Origin: Cyclina sinensis
Lineage: Eukaryota; Mollusca; Bivalvia; Venerida; Veneridae
Assembly (NCBI GenBank): GCA_012932295.1
Contig: JAAONU010000014.1
Coordinates: forward strand, 14,573,039 to 14,637,038
Direction of reading: 5' to 3'
Length of the DNA: 64,000 nt
Shown here: piece by piece, positions 32,930-45,553 of the stretch
Layout of the letters: every line of letters starts with the position of its first letter
Numbering within the stretch: the stretch's first letter is position 1
Position numbers and translations under genes: made by a program
The notes under the pieces: model-generated
Told to the model about the DNA's origin: nothing
The model's database searches: none
The model's input: only the letters and a program-made list of their open reading frames with translations

Positions 32930-34825
32930 CTACTCTATGAATTTGAAAACATGAATACAGTCATCGTTTTCACAGCCGACTATAAGTTCGTGCCTACTGC
33001 TGTTCACAGTGACTGTCGTAGGAGCGGTTATTTTTGACACGACTAGTCGGTTTCTGAACACATTCTTACCACACACTTGATGGACATTTCCGGAAGACTT
33101 TCCACATACATAAATGTTTCCTTCTGAGTCAGTTGTTACATCAGATGAGCCAGCTAAGACGTTTTTGTTACTTTTATAATACCGTTTTTCACTTAATTCA
33201 GGAGTATTTGGGAATTTCAAAACGATTTCAAAACGCCGGATGTTTTCATTTTGCGTTATATACAGATTGTTTTCGTCTGCGTAATGTATACGATATGCAT
33301 CTGTACGGAAGTGGTCACATCCAAACACACCGGTCAATGAAATAGTTCTCTTGCCAATACCATCCCATAAATTTCTTATTTGAATTTCTACAAGCCGTGT
33401 ACATCCATCGGAGCACAAGACAAATACTTCCCACCCCCTTTTGTGTGCAATACTTATTCCATAAAGACTCATCAATTGAGTTCTTTCGTAAAATACTGCA
33501 TCAACAGCAACTGAATAAGTCTCGATACATTTTTTTTCCTTGAAAACGAGGGCAACCGACGTATGTTCAAGTGTGCAGATATCGATTGGTGTTGCATTAA
33601 GTCTGAACTCTCCTGTAAGAGTAAAGTTTGAATTAAATACCTTTATTTTCCTGTTATTTCTGTCAATGATAACGATCTTGTTATTTGGCAGCAACGCCGA
33701 TCCACCAACTGAACATGTCTCCTTATCTGTGTCGGTTCTAACTGAATATAGAGTGTCTTTGCTAACTTTCTGTTTCATTAGGGACACTTCTGATCTTTTT
33801 TGAAGGCCATTTTTGTCTGCTCTTTCTAGCTCGTAGTCATTTTGTATACTTGTTACACAGGAGACTTCATCACTTGTATTTTCTAACTGCTCTTTGCTTG
33901 TATACAATAATGCTTCGTTTGCATCTATACTTACAGTTTTAATATCTCCTAGGCTGGCTATATGTTTCAGATTTTCATTTTGTTCGACTTGAAGACGAAC
34001 ATGTGTCAAGGAACTGCGCTCTTTGTATTCCTCCTCTACTGTTATGGTTTTCTTTAACAATACAGCACAAACCACAGACGTTTCTGTTGTGTTTCCGTAA
34101 CGAATGGTTGTGTCAAGCAGATCATTTTCAATTTTTCGTTCTTTTTCGACCTCATCTAATTCGGCCAAACTTTGTTCTAAAGCAGTTAATTCTTTTGAAA
34201 CTAGTTGTTCTGTTTCTATCTCCGATCGTTCGCGCAGCTTTTGCAATTGTTCTATAATAGAATCAACGAAATTCTTCCTGTCCTTTGATATAGCTTTGAG
34301 TTCGTCTTGAAGACTTTTGATATTCTTCTCCTTGAAAGATTTAAGTAAATTTGTCTGCTGACGTAGTTCTTTACGTTTCTGTTGAAGTTTCAAAACAATA
34401 CAATCATTTACATCTCGATCTTCCGTTGCACATATTTCTGAGACATTTTCACATTTTCTGTGCTCTATGGCCAGACACGTAAGGCAAATAAAACTATCAT
34501 GGTCTTCACATCTGTATGATACAACAACGTCACGATGTTTAGAACATGATGTAATTTTCTTCATCATCTTGAAAGCGTTCGAATTCATCGGAACCGCTTC
34601 TCCTTCAAGAACACAGTGGCTTCGCGTGACTTTGTTCTTTTTATGTTCTCTGGTACAATCCCTACAAAGAAACTCTGCACAGACAGTGCAGAAGGCAAAA
34701 ACTTCCTTCTCTATTCTGTCGTACAAACACGGCTCACATGAACGCTTTGTGCATTGCTCTGTATCACAACTGCATTCTTTTAACATCTGTATGCTTAGTT
34801 CTGCAGGAGTTGTCAATTCTGCCAT
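32930..34825 (-). CDS. B-box / coiled-coil / propeller TRIM-like protein A
   Basis: Intronless, 631 residues. It lacks a RING. B-box 1: C30, C33, C46, C49, C54, C57, H61, H70. B-box 2: C94, H97, C106, H109, C114, C117, H122. A coiled coil covers about 140-235 (LKLQQKRKELRQQ, IIEQLQKL). The C-terminal part (about 375-631) has repeated beta-strand-rich segments such as NNKIVIIDRNNRKIKVFN, DSEGNIYVCGKSSGNVHQ and HELIVGCENDDCIHVFKF, typical of an NHL-like six-bladed propeller as in TRIM2/3/56/71-type proteins. Without a RING it is unlikely to be an E3 ligase by itself; it may oligomerise with RING-bearing TRIMs or act as an adaptor. An insertion of Arg in B-box 2 (KHRDVVV) distinguishes A from B and C. 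Such genes are strongly expanded in bivalves; an immune role is inference. Confidence 0.9.
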   Translation of the reverse strand: MAELTTPAELSIQMLKECSCDTEQCTKRSCEPCLYDRIEKEVFAFCTVCAEFLCRDCTREHKKNKVTRSHCVLEGEAVPMNSNAFKMMKKITSCSKHRDVVVSYRCEDHDSFICLTCLAIEHRKCENVSEICATEDRDVNDCIVLKLQQKRKELRQQTNLLKSFKEKNIKSLQDELKAISKDRKNFVDSIIEQLQKLRERSEIETEQLVSKELTALEQSLAELDEVEKERKIENDLLDTTIRYGNTTETSVVCAVLLKKTITVEEEYKERSSLTHVRLQVEQNENLKHIASLGDIKTVSIDANEALLYTSKEQLENTSDEVSCVTSIQNDYELERADKNGLQKRSEVSLMKQKVSKDTLYSVRTDTDKETCSVGGSALLPNNKIVIIDRNNRKIKVFNSNFTLTGEFRLNATPIDICTLEHTSVALVFKEKKCIETYSVAVDAVFYERTQLMSLYGISIAHKRGWEVFVLCSDGCTRLVEIQIRNLWDGIGKRTISLTGVFGCDHFRTDAYRIHYADENNLYITQNENIRRFEIVLKFPNTPELSEKRYYKSNKNVLAGSSDVTTDSEGNIYVCGKSSGNVHQVCGKNVFRNRLVVSKITAPTTVTVNSSRHELIVGCENDDCIHVFKFIE

Positions 34826-35020
34826 CCTTTAAAACGTTGTTGTTTAAATCTTTCAGGAATGTTCGGATCTCATCTCTTTGATTAATTTTATCCGCACACT
34901 ATTAAATTTTATTGATCTATATACTTCCTTGTAAAACATTTTAAATTATATTTTGCACAATAAGCTAGCACTCTGTGCAAATATCTGTTTAAATGTTATC
35001 AATAGCCTTTTCAAACGACT

Positions 35021-35046
35021 CAAAAGATAAAATGCGAACATGCGCA
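35021..35046 (-). promoter_or_regulatory. Conserved upstream block of TRIM-like gene A
   Basis: A segment containing GATAAAATGCGA(A/G)CATGCGCA lies about 200 bp upstream of the ATG in all three intact genes (here; 47664-47690; 62091-62118) although the surrounding sequence in gene C is strongly diverged. The CATGCGCA core resembles part of an NRF-1-type GCGCATGCGC site. A role as promoter element is inference. Confidence 0.4.
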
Positions 35047-35179
35047 TATATTGACAAAAACACAATGGTATCAAATTGGTGACACGGTGCTTTAAATGTA
35101 AATTACATAGATAACACATGAGATATAGGTTGAGGTAGGAAACAGTGAAGGTATTGAACCTTACAGCTGCCTTAGATTC

Positions 35180-35201
35180 TAGTGTGTGTGTGTGCGTGTG
35201 A

Positions 35202-35247
<46 letters not shown>
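35180..35247. repeat. GT/GC microsatellite
   Basis: (TG)n with a central (CG)n stretch; shortened to about 20 bp in unit 2 (47824-47843). Confidence 0.95.
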
Positions 35248-35250
<3 letters not shown>

Positions 35251-35623
35251 ATAAAAGCATCAGATGGGTTTGTAAATATATCATGCCAACCGATATAAAA
35301 TGAGTGTGAAATATGAAATACCACTTTATATCAACTGCTCAAATTAATGAAAGGAGCGCAGATATGTTATGGCTAAAATTGCTCACCATACTAGATATAG
35401 CTGCAAATTTCGATTGTAGGTATCGAAGGTCAATATCCTCGAGAAACCCGTGCAATTTACAATAAATTTACAAAGCATGGGTATTTTGTTTTTCTTTTTT
35501 TGTGTAACCCCCGAATAAGATTTAGACTTTTGCATATGTACAGTTCGTTCACGATAAAACATTTGACAAAATGAATGTTTTGGTGCAATTTTTTTACTGT
35601 ATCTGCTTTTTTGACAACGGTCC

Positions 35624-36245
35624 AGGGTGTGCGACGTCAGTTAGCAACTACTGATGTTGCTCGGGCGGTGCAGATGATCAAAAATGGATTTACGCAACGT
35701 GAGGTAGCCACCGTTCTAGACGTTTCTTGTAGCGTTGTTGCCAAGTTGTGGAGTCGTTATCAGGCGACTGGAGAATTAACAAGAAGACCTGGGCAAGGTC
35801 GTCACCGCATCACAACACCTCGTCAGTACCGATATCTGAAAACCTGACCTTAACCCACCAGAGAGCTCGCTTAGAGTTTGCCCAGGAACAAGTTACCTGG
35901 CAACTACGCCACTGGCGATCCGTGCTCTTCACAGACGAGAGCCGCTGCCAAATTTCGACCTGTGACAGGCGTGTGAGGGTATGGCGTTGCCGAGGAGAGA
36001 GGTATGCGGAATGTAACATTATTCCATATGATAGGTTTGGCGGTGGGTCAGTTATGGTGTGGGCAGGGATATCCATTGACGGGCGCACAGACCTTTATGT
36101 GATTCAAGGAGGTAGTCTGACGGCGCTTAGATATCGGGACCAATTGTTAGGCCTTATGCTGATTCAATAGGTATAACTTTTCGTTAAGTGCAAGATAATG
36201 TTCTAGCACACACTGCAAGAATTGTCCGGAACTTGATGAAAGATT
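35624..36245 (+). pseudogene. Tc1/mariner-like transposase relic, unit 1
   Basis: The N-terminal helix-turn-helix region is readable (ARAVQMIKNGFTQREVATVL, GRHRITTPRQYRYLKT), then a stop. About 137 bp present in the unit 2 copy are missing. The catalytic core follows in another frame: LFTDESR (first Asp), GGGSVMVWAGISIDGRTDL, then QDNVLAHTARIVR (second Asp) in a third frame, and nothing after it, so the third catalytic acidic residue is absent. Inactive. Terminal repeats could not be identified. Confidence 0.85.
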
Positions 36246-37289
<1,044 letters not shown>

Positions 37290-37700
37290 GTACTCGTACT
37301 GCTACTGCCAACTTTACGTTTTGACTACTGCTACTGCAGTTACTGCTCCTGCCAACTTCACGTTTTGCCTACTGCTACTGCTGTTACTGCCACTGCCAAC
37401 TTCACGTTATGCCTACTGCTACTGCTGTTACTGCCACTGCCAACTTCACGTTATGTCTACTGCTACTGCTGTTACTGCCACTGCCAACTTCACGTTGAGT
37501 CTACTGCTACTGCTGTTACTGCCACTGCCAACTTCACGTTTTGCCTACTGCTACTGCTGTTACTGCCACTGCCAACTTCACGTTATGCCTACTGCTACTG
37601 CTGTTACTGCCACTGCCAACTTCACGTTATGCCTACTGCTACTGCTGTTACTGCTACTGCCAACTTCACTTTTTTTTACTGCTACTGCTGTTACTGCTAC
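37290..37700. repeat. 44-bp CTGCTA-rich minisatellite
   Basis: About nine imperfect copies of a 44-bp unit (TACTGCTACTGCTGTTACTG followed by CCACTGCCAACTTCACG and a variable end). It creates several overlapping open frames that are artefacts. Absent from unit 2, where 50019-50173 holds unrelated sequence at the same place. Confidence 0.95.
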
Positions 37701-37840
37701 TTTATAATTTTATCGACAAGTAAAAGAACGGGCAAAATATGTTTGTTACAAAAATTATAAGAAACAACACTCAAGAACTTACATAAAATTAGTTTGCCGT
37801 GACATTGTATAAATGCCTTAGTTTAATGAAATACTTCTTT

Positions 37841-38767
37841 TTACTTCTTCTGATTCTCTAACATATAGATCTTTACAGTTATCAGACTTTCATCTACCAT
37901 GTTTTTGAAAAGCCTATCTGGAACGCCAATAGCAGCAGCAGTGGTAGCAAACCCCGATCTAAAGGAATGAAGGCCAAATTTTGTTTCAGATAAACCTTTT
38001 TTTTTTTTAAATTTTGAAGTAAGATTTCTCTTGCTCTAGTACATGATAGATACTCACGTTTTCTCAGTATGTACTTATTTGAAGTTTTAACAAAAATAAA
38101 GTTTACTAAAAATAATTCATTCTTCTAACTGGCCAATATTTGCAAGCTGTAAATATTTCTCTAAATGCAGGACAGGACAAGTGAATTTCCTAGTTCTAGA
38201 AATAACTACAATATTTCCCTGCCGATATTTGTCCGTTTTAATGGAACGAAGAACAATCTTAACTTACTCGGAATCTAAGAAAATATCTTGACGTTTAATT
38301 GATACTACAAATGTACCTCATTAAACCTAAGAAACTCTGCATAAGAAAGTAAACACATAGTAACAAATTTTAAATCTAAAAGATTAGAATCAGAACTAAA
38401 GCGAAACAAATTTTTTTTTAAAAATCTTCTTGCGTCAAATTGTCCTGTTGAATAGCCGGTTTTCCTTTTCTCTAAGTAAACCCTCTTTAGTAAATTTTAC
38501 AAAGGAAGATTAACATGGATCTGGAAGTCCCGGAATTTCATGAGCCCAGGAAATGCCATAAATTGTACTATTTATCTTGGAACCCGAAGGTTCCGAATCT
38601 TTGAGTGAAGATAGATAAAGACCATCGTGATAATCACTAGCTGGCAAAGGTGTGAAGTTATACTTGTTGCACCATTTGCAGAAAGCTTTGAAACAAGAAT
38701 TATACGTGTTGAAAGTATTTTCAGATTTCGACTTTTTAACAAGTGATTTCAATCTACGATGACACAA
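37841..38767 (-). pseudogene. Tyrosine recombinase of the DIRS-like element, unit 1
   Basis: The N-terminal SAM-like core-binding domain is open at 38510-38767 (SENTFNTYNSCFKAFCKWC, GISWAHEIPGLPDPC). The C-terminal catalytic end, after several stops, still reads LHSFRSGFATTAAAIGVPDR (the HxxR motif) and VKIYMLENQKK with the nucleophilic Tyr, ending at a TAA at 37841-37843. Inactive because of internal stops and frameshifts. Confidence 0.8.
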
Positions 38768-38946
38768 TTCTTATCCCCCTGGTACGTTTTCATTCTCTAA
38801 AGTCTTCCACACTCCAGATTCGAAAGCATCTGTCAAATGTATAAAATTGAAAAGAAACATAATTTAATCCAAAAACAAAATTTATAAAAAGTTAACCGGA
38901 AGGTAAAGACATCTAACAGAAACCATTTATAAATCCAACTCCAATC

Positions 38947-39225
38947 CTCTCCTGTGCAGCACAGGACTTAGTCATACACCAGGTGCAGACGGCATACATA
39001 AACATATACTAAGAACTTTAAAATACATTTTTCTCTCCTGTGCAGCACAGGACTTCGTCATACACAAGGTGCAGACAGGATATATATACATATATTACAA
39101 TTTTTCTCTCCTGCGCAGCACAGGACTTCGTCTTACACCAGGTGTAGACGGCAAACATACATCAAATTTTCTCCCCTGTACAGCGCAGAACTTCGTCATA
39201 CACCAGATGAAGACGGCATACATAT
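38947..39225. repeat. Array of palindrome-containing repeats inside the element
   Basis: Four copies, at irregular spacing of about 75-90 bp, of a motif with the palindrome CCTGTGCAGCACAGG followed by ACTTCGTCATACACCAGGTG and CAGACGGCATACAT. It sits between the recombinase and RNase H parts; the same array is at 51427-51700 in unit 2. Confidence 0.85.
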
Positions 39226-39340
39226 ACAACATATACATACATATATATCAACATCTTTTAAAATGCATTTTGTTTTGTTTTTGGCGCAGTACAGGACCTA
39301 TATATATAATTTACTCTTCCATAGAGCACAGATATTAATC

Positions 39341-40391
39341 CTACGTATTCGAGAAAAAAATGCTTGGGGCGTATGAAACATATATAAGAATGAAATTTGG
39401 ACATAATGATATATACATACAATAAAAATTGATTCTTATTCTAAAACATAATTTAGAAGGCAAACCTGCGTACCTATGGAACAAAATATACACTAATTCT
39501 AAGAAATTATATTCTAATTGCGAGAACCTTGCCTTTAAATCTATCACTAGTGAAAACAGCTGCTGTAATTTTATCACGTTTGAAAATGTCTTGGCCAGAA
39601 TTGTATTCTAACACTTCTATAACAAAGTCTTGTCGAACTGTAAAGTGAACAAAACAGGTCAAAAAGCAGCACTAGGCCATTTAGGAACAATAAGAGTCCC
39701 GTGTGCTTTACATGCTAATAGATGACATACAGTTTGGCTTACGAGGAAAATAGGAGGCACTAACCAATTATTACAACCTCCCCAATCCTGTGTGAAAGTG
39801 TCAACAGCCTCTGTCTCACAATTTTCTATTGGAAAAAACTTGCGAATCTGTCAATATCATGCGGCCCTCATTTCGAATCCATAAAACAAAAAAAATCTAA
39901 GGATACTTCCCAATCATCCGTATCTACATTTTTCTTGATGTCAGCAACATGATTTTGTCCCTGGGAATCCACTGAATATCTAAATCAATATTTAGCTTTA
40001 AACAGGTTTAAAATATTTCAAAAGCTTCATGATGCAGATCGGGTTTCATACTTCCTACCTTTATGATATGAACACAAAACCGCGAATCTGAAAACCACTT
40101 TACGGTTTTATTTGCAAGAGAAGTGCTGAAAGTGTTTAAAGCGTGATTTACTGCTTTAATTTCTCTAAATGTAGAACTTTCAAAACTATCTTTTACAGAC
40201 CAGTTCTCATGAAAAATGTTGGATTGGATTTTTACTATATAGGCCCAATACCCTGATCTACCAGCATCTGAAAATACCAATGTCCTTACTTTAGAATAAT
40301 AAGAAAGCTTTCTAACATTAAAGATTTTTAAATTTTGTTTCCAGAAAAGCAGTTCAGACAAACACATACTATCAGAACTAAGGGAATACAA
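39341..40391 (-). pseudogene. RNase H and linker region of the DIRS-like element, unit 1
   Basis: RNase H is readable at 40008-40391: LVFSDAGRSGY (first Asp), STFREIKAVNHAL (Glu), VKWFSDSRFCVHII (Asp). Downstream, in other frames, is the conserved DIRS-group linker (DTFTQDWGGCNNW, FLVSQTV, LLACKAHGTLIVPKWPSA), broken by stops and frameshifts. Confidence 0.78.
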
Positions 40392-40397
40392 GTTATC

Positions 40398-41110
40398 TCA
40401 AGATTTTCTGCTTACGATTTCCATTTGAAGGAAACACGTCATAGGCCGAATAACATTTCCTAAAACAGGTAACATTGAAACAATTTTCCCCGTGCATACA
40501 GCTAATTTCCTAGCTGACGCCAAAGGTAAATTGTTCATAACAGTCGTCAAGCAATCAATGAAATCATTAATTCTGCGTGGAGATATAAAAGCCAGAACTG
40601 CTCCAAAGCAGCCCAATCCACTCTAGTTCCTGTAAGGGTAACCAGATAGATTTTTTATCATTTATGATAAACCCCGCCTGCAACAGACTATGTTTGACAA
40701 AGTCTGAATCTTTTAAAGTAAGGGAGTAATCCTTATTTGTTCCCCATCCATCATTTAGAAATATGACAAATTTAATCCCATTAAAACGCCAATATTTTAC
40801 CATTTCCTTTAAAGTTTATGTGAAAATATAATTGGCGCAACTCAACTGAATCTGAAACTGAATCCTAGAAACGTTTTATGTGCTGGAAAAATATCAATGT
40901 GATAATATCCCTTTGTAAGGTCAAAACGAAAAGAAAATGAATCTTTCTCAAAATATTCTACAGCAATTTTCCAGTCTTCAAATCTGACTTTTTGTTTCCA
41001 AATCAAACTGTTTACTTTACGTAAATCCAAAATGAGTCTCTTTTGGCCCATTTTATTTACTGAAACACTCAACAGATTCACTACATGGGGAACGAAAGGT
41101 GTTTCTACAA
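40398..41110 (-). pseudogene. Reverse transcriptase of the DIRS-like element, unit 1
   Basis: Readable blocks: KRLILDLRKVNSLI, FSFRFDLTKGYYHIDI (first catalytic Asp region), FLGFSF, then GIKFVIFLNDGWGTN in place of a xLDDG box, so one catalytic Asp is Asn. GFIINDKKSIWLPLQELEWIG and the thumb/connection follow in another frame. Inactive. Confidence 0.82.
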
Positions 41111-41336
41111 TGTAATTACATTTTTACTATGGATTCTTCTACAAAGTCGATATTGTCTACAGCCGACTTGTTAATTTTGGAAACCGAAGGTTCCAGGGTA
41201 CTGTAAAACGTATAGCCAAATTTGGTAACATCTAAAATTTCAGGATTTGCGCAAATATGTTAAATTTTTGCGCAGCCGACCTTTGACATTTTGACTGCTG
41301 TTTTCAAAAGAACTTATAGATTTTTTGTTATGATAT

Positions 41337-42289
41337 TCAAAAAAAGTTATTAAATTCGTCAGTAAGGAAACAATACTCATCATTTATGGCTGGGAGATCC
41401 TTTACTGATCTTGTCCGAGCTGAATGCAAAGTCTTGCGTAGATTGGCGTAGGCGGCAGACGACTGGCGGTGACGTAGCAATCCTTTCTGAAGTGACCCTT
41501 TCGTCCACATGCGAAACAGATGTCGTTGGAAGAGGTTTGTCTTGGCCAACGAGAAGTTCTCCCTTGAAAGGGCTGTTCTCCTGGAAATGAAGAAGTGGAC
41601 GCAACAGCTTGGTGTTGAAACCCAGAATTGAAGTATCCAGATGTTGGGCGTTGCATGAAAAAAGAAGAACTTTTGTCAGCAAAAATACATTAAGAATTGA
41701 TAATTTTAGGCTTTTTAATGGCACGTGACTCTGCCTGTTTGAGTTTATTTCCTCATCCTCGCTATCGCTGCCGCAGACCGAAGGGGTTTCGTATTCATTT
41801 TCTGCGTTCCGGCCCCCGGGGGAAGAGTTTGCAATTCTGATTAATACATTTCTATGTTGGATCTTCTGAATGATAACCTTAATTGGTTCTTGGACGGTGG
41901 GACCTCCTTTGTGTGCCAATTTGTTCAAACCATCTACTATCTCCTGATTAAATTCAAACTGAATTTTACGAAAAAAAAATTATACTGAGGTGTTTTAGGT
42001 TTCTCCTTTTCGCTCTCAGACGAAAACTCTTTTTTTAATTCTGTAATTTATCAAAATAGCTTTTAAATAAGCCAAAGGCTTCAAAAACTTCGCCTTCTGA
42101 ATTCCCCGGGGGCTTACCTTGAGAGGCAACACCTGAGCCGCATCCTGGATTTGGAACGCCAATATCTGTACCATATCCACGTAGAAAGTGCCTATCAGCA
42201 GAAATGTCTAAAGGAAACCATACATCCTCGTTTAAATGTAAACGTTGTTGAGAAAAATCCTCCGTATCAGTAATGAAATTAGTAGCCAT
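41337..42289 (-). pseudogene. Gag-like protein of the DIRS-like element, unit 1
   Basis: Begins MATNFITDTEDFSQQRLHL at 42289; after frameshifts continues with LAHKGGPTVQEPIKVIIQKI and ends with a CCHC zinc knuckle CFACGRKGHFRKDC (about 41480-41525) and a basic, Pro-rich tail. Confidence 0.78.
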
Positions 42290-42550
42290 ATGCGATTAAG
42301 GATAATATCATACAACAATCTACTATTCGGCAAAAATGTGTGTTGTACGTAGTCCGTCAAGACCTCGAATGACCACTTGGTACCAGTAGAACATGTACAA
42401 AATTGTACATGCTACTAAAGATAGATCCTGAAAAACAGACGAAATTAAATAAATTTATTATACCGGCAATAAAGCTCTTAAAAGGTGTCTGTCTACGTTC
42501 TTTTATTCTTCTGGCATATTATTAAAAATCAGACTAGAACTAATCAATAA

Positions 42551-44577
42551 ACGACCTATGAAAAAAAGTCCTAATCAATGATTGATATTTTTCTAAATAT
42601 ACTGTTCATGTCAAGTTTTCTCAAAAAATATTCCCCAGAGTACTTCACATTTCATAACCCAAGATTTAAAGCAGCTGTTGAAGTTTTCTGTTGGTGTTGT
42701 CCTCAATAGTAGGATACTACGTCATCGTGCACCTATTTTATGCTCTCTCGCGGATCAACAATCCGTCGCTTGAAAGGTAAAATGTTTTTTTTTTTTCAAT
42801 AAAAAATCTGTAGTTACGAAAAAAATCATGTTGTGAACTGAAGATTGACTGGTGTGGTTTGTATTTACGTAAAAGAATTTTTGTAATGTAAAATTCTAGT
42901 TTAGGCCTGAAAACATGTGAAAGTTTTTTCAGCATGCATTCAAAATTTCAGTAAAATGTAACTATGTTTACATTAAAAATGATTTAAGAATTGATCATCC
43001 TATGATTTTATTCATGCCAGGTGATAAAATTTCAAAACAAAAAGTGCTTTGTATCTCTAATAATATGACCCTGTGTTATTGTGATATTTTATTGTAAGAT
43101 ATATGACACATATATTACACGAATAAATCTATCGACCGTTTTTTGTACTTTTATTTCCACCTGTATACAATGATATAAACACTGTGAGTTAGTGAACTCA
43201 GCTCTTTCGACATCAATGTTCATATTGGGACAGGCCCGGCCAGGGATCGAATTAAATTCTATTGATCCGAAGTCAGACGCATTAACCACGAGGGCACTAA
43301 AGATGGGCTGATACATTCGGAACACCTCGGGCAACTTCAATAAGTCTTTATACGAAGTTGTCGGAAAAGGCCGAGTTGATACGATTGGGACTGATATGCA
43401 AAGAAACATCCACTCTCTAATTTTTTTAATGAGATTTAAGATATCTAGTTCAACATACATTTCAGTATGTTTCCCTATATTCTATAAATCTTATTTCCAG
43501 GAAATATTCTCCATCTTTCGTCCAGTCATGTTACTGGAGGTTGTGGTGGATGCAACGCTGGAATGCAGTGAGAAAATAACAAAATAATTCTTGGTGGTTT
43601 TAAAGATTTTTGAGGAGGATACAAAGCAAGGTGATCTCTGAAAACTTACTTAAGAATTGTATAGCCTTTATTTGCAAATTTTCATTTTTAAAAATGTTAT
43701 TTCCTGGAAACAAAATCAAAAATTCACTTTCTGGATGAGTATATTCATGCAAAATATTCATGTCAGAACTTTTCATTTCATCGCATGAATACGTGTCATC
43801 AACACACATAACTTTCAGCAATACCCACAATTACTCATGAACAATTACAGTAATAATCATAATGTTCTATTTATCAATACAATTACTGAATTCTTTTACA
43901 AATACTTCTAAAATAGCAGTTCATGAATGAAACATGTTCTATAACAAAAAAAATATCAGTTGTTTTCTTCCATGCATCTTACCTTCTATAATCATTAGAG
44001 ATGCATTTTATCTGCACTGCTCTTCTAAAAGAACATACTGAAACTGATTCAGATAATCAGAAGCAGAAGTCTTTGAAACATATTCTGTCCTTACTTAATT
44101 AAGACTTCTTGAATAATATCATGCAGTTTCAATCAATCAATTCTTAAAATAATCATGAGTAATGCATTGTGATACTAAATTCAAGAAATTATTGAAAACA
44201 CAAAAAGTCCAATTCAAGCTAAACTAATGAATCTGATACCTGGCTGACAATTGATTACGAACGCAAACAGTTAGATTTATATGACATTATCTGGAACGCC
44301 TTTTTTACAAGTGGATAAACATTATTACGGGACAATCATCTACCTTGACGAGAGAAAATTTTCTGTACACTTACAAAGAATCACTTGTTTTACATTTTCA
44401 TTTCATTTTGATGTACGCATCTTGCCTCTAGGATCTCTATTTATTCCATACCGAAGTTAACTTTTTTTCTTGTCCCAACAAAGAAAATAAGAAATAATAA
44501 ATTCTGTGGGATTTTGCGTTTATCTGTGACTGTAGCCCCCCATGACACATGCCCCATACATACATAACAACTTTACA
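42551..44577. other. Non-coding flank; unit 1/unit 2 junction
   Basis: 42551-44212 is collinear with 55100-57413. The stretch 44213-44577 has no counterpart at the next junction (57413/57414), where the two flanking sequences join directly. No gene seen. Confidence 0.55.
43190..43305 (-). repeat. tRNA-derived SINE-like sequence, unit 1
   Basis: On the minus strand CTCGTGGTTAATGCGTCTGACT resembles the D-arm of a Ser/Leu-type tRNA in part, and AATTCGATCCC is a good B-box. The 58 bp just before it (43315-43372 on +) are shared with 21741-21796 inside the hAT-like element. Its duplicate is at 56335-56450. Confidence 0.5.
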
Positions 44578-45553
44578 CATTCAAAACATGTTTACACTTT
44601 CAAAAAAGTTTCTTTCCTTTACGATAATGTCAAAGGTGTCATTAGGTTTCTTTCTAAACAAAATGTCGTACATATATGGGGCTTTCTCCGTCTTGTCTTA
44701 GCTCAATAACATTACTGGTTATATTAAAAAAAAAACACCACTTTGCCTGTCTGATTATTCATGATTATATTTCAACCATTTAACACTAGTTAAATGTTGG
44801 CTAACTCAATACAGGTAAAGCCACGTAATCAGAAGTCTTTCTTGCCTTTACAGTGAGACTTACTTGTTCTAAATTATGCAACTTAGGTCTTCCATATAGC
44901 TGGCCTGATTGGTGGGTTTTGAAATAATCAAAGGGGAACTTCACTTTTGTATCATCCAAACTATCATTGAGCATAGATTTAAACGCAGTATGATCAAAAT
45001 CGAAAAACAACATATATGAAGACAGATTTCGCTTTTAGAATACGATTTTGATTTTTTTTTCTGGATTTTGAATCAATCAATAATCAATACTAGGACAATA
45101 TTAGTCTTATAAAAAGAGTAATCCTGCAAGGTTTAAATATAATTGTAATTTAAAAATTACTTTACCTGTAATAAAAAATGGAATTGAAGAATTAGTTGGT
45201 CTACATCAAACTCACAATGCCATATTTGTCAAGAAATATTAAACATAACAAGAATTATGAACGTAAATAGTGGAAAATGCATTTGCAACGTCTTTCCAGC
45301 TACTCTGTAAGTTATGGCTTTGAACAAATGACACTCGTGGTTCTGTTCAAAAGCATGTGGTTTTCACAGAAAACATTTCTACAAATCAACTAAATCTAAT
45401 ACCATGTTTAATCATATGTCCCTCCTTGCAACACTTTCAAATTGAATTTATGCTCATGAAATAAACTAATCATCGACAGACCCGGTTAAAGTATAGGGAA
45501 TGAATATGTTTCAAGTATGATCAAATGTTGATGTAGGTATTTTTAATGTTAGG

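Larger units (their letters stand above)
37701..42550 (-). mobile_element. DIRS-like tyrosine-recombinase retrotransposon relic, unit 1
   Basis: Minus-strand order gag, reverse transcriptase, RNase H, tyrosine recombinase, the layout of Ngaro/PAT/DIRS-group elements; no integrase or LTR. All parts are frameshifted. A short inverted match (TAAAAGAACG near 37722 and CGTTCTTTTA near 42498) may be what remains of the terminal repeats; the exact ends are uncertain. The second copy at 50174-55110 is the duplicated partner and not an independent insertion, since flanks are collinear. Confidence 0.8.

Noticed and set aside
33133..34832. Several + strand frames opposite the B-box genes (also 45658-47342 and 60269-61911)
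   Set aside because: Antisense shadows of the long minus-strand coding frames; they repeat with each paralogue and have no domains.
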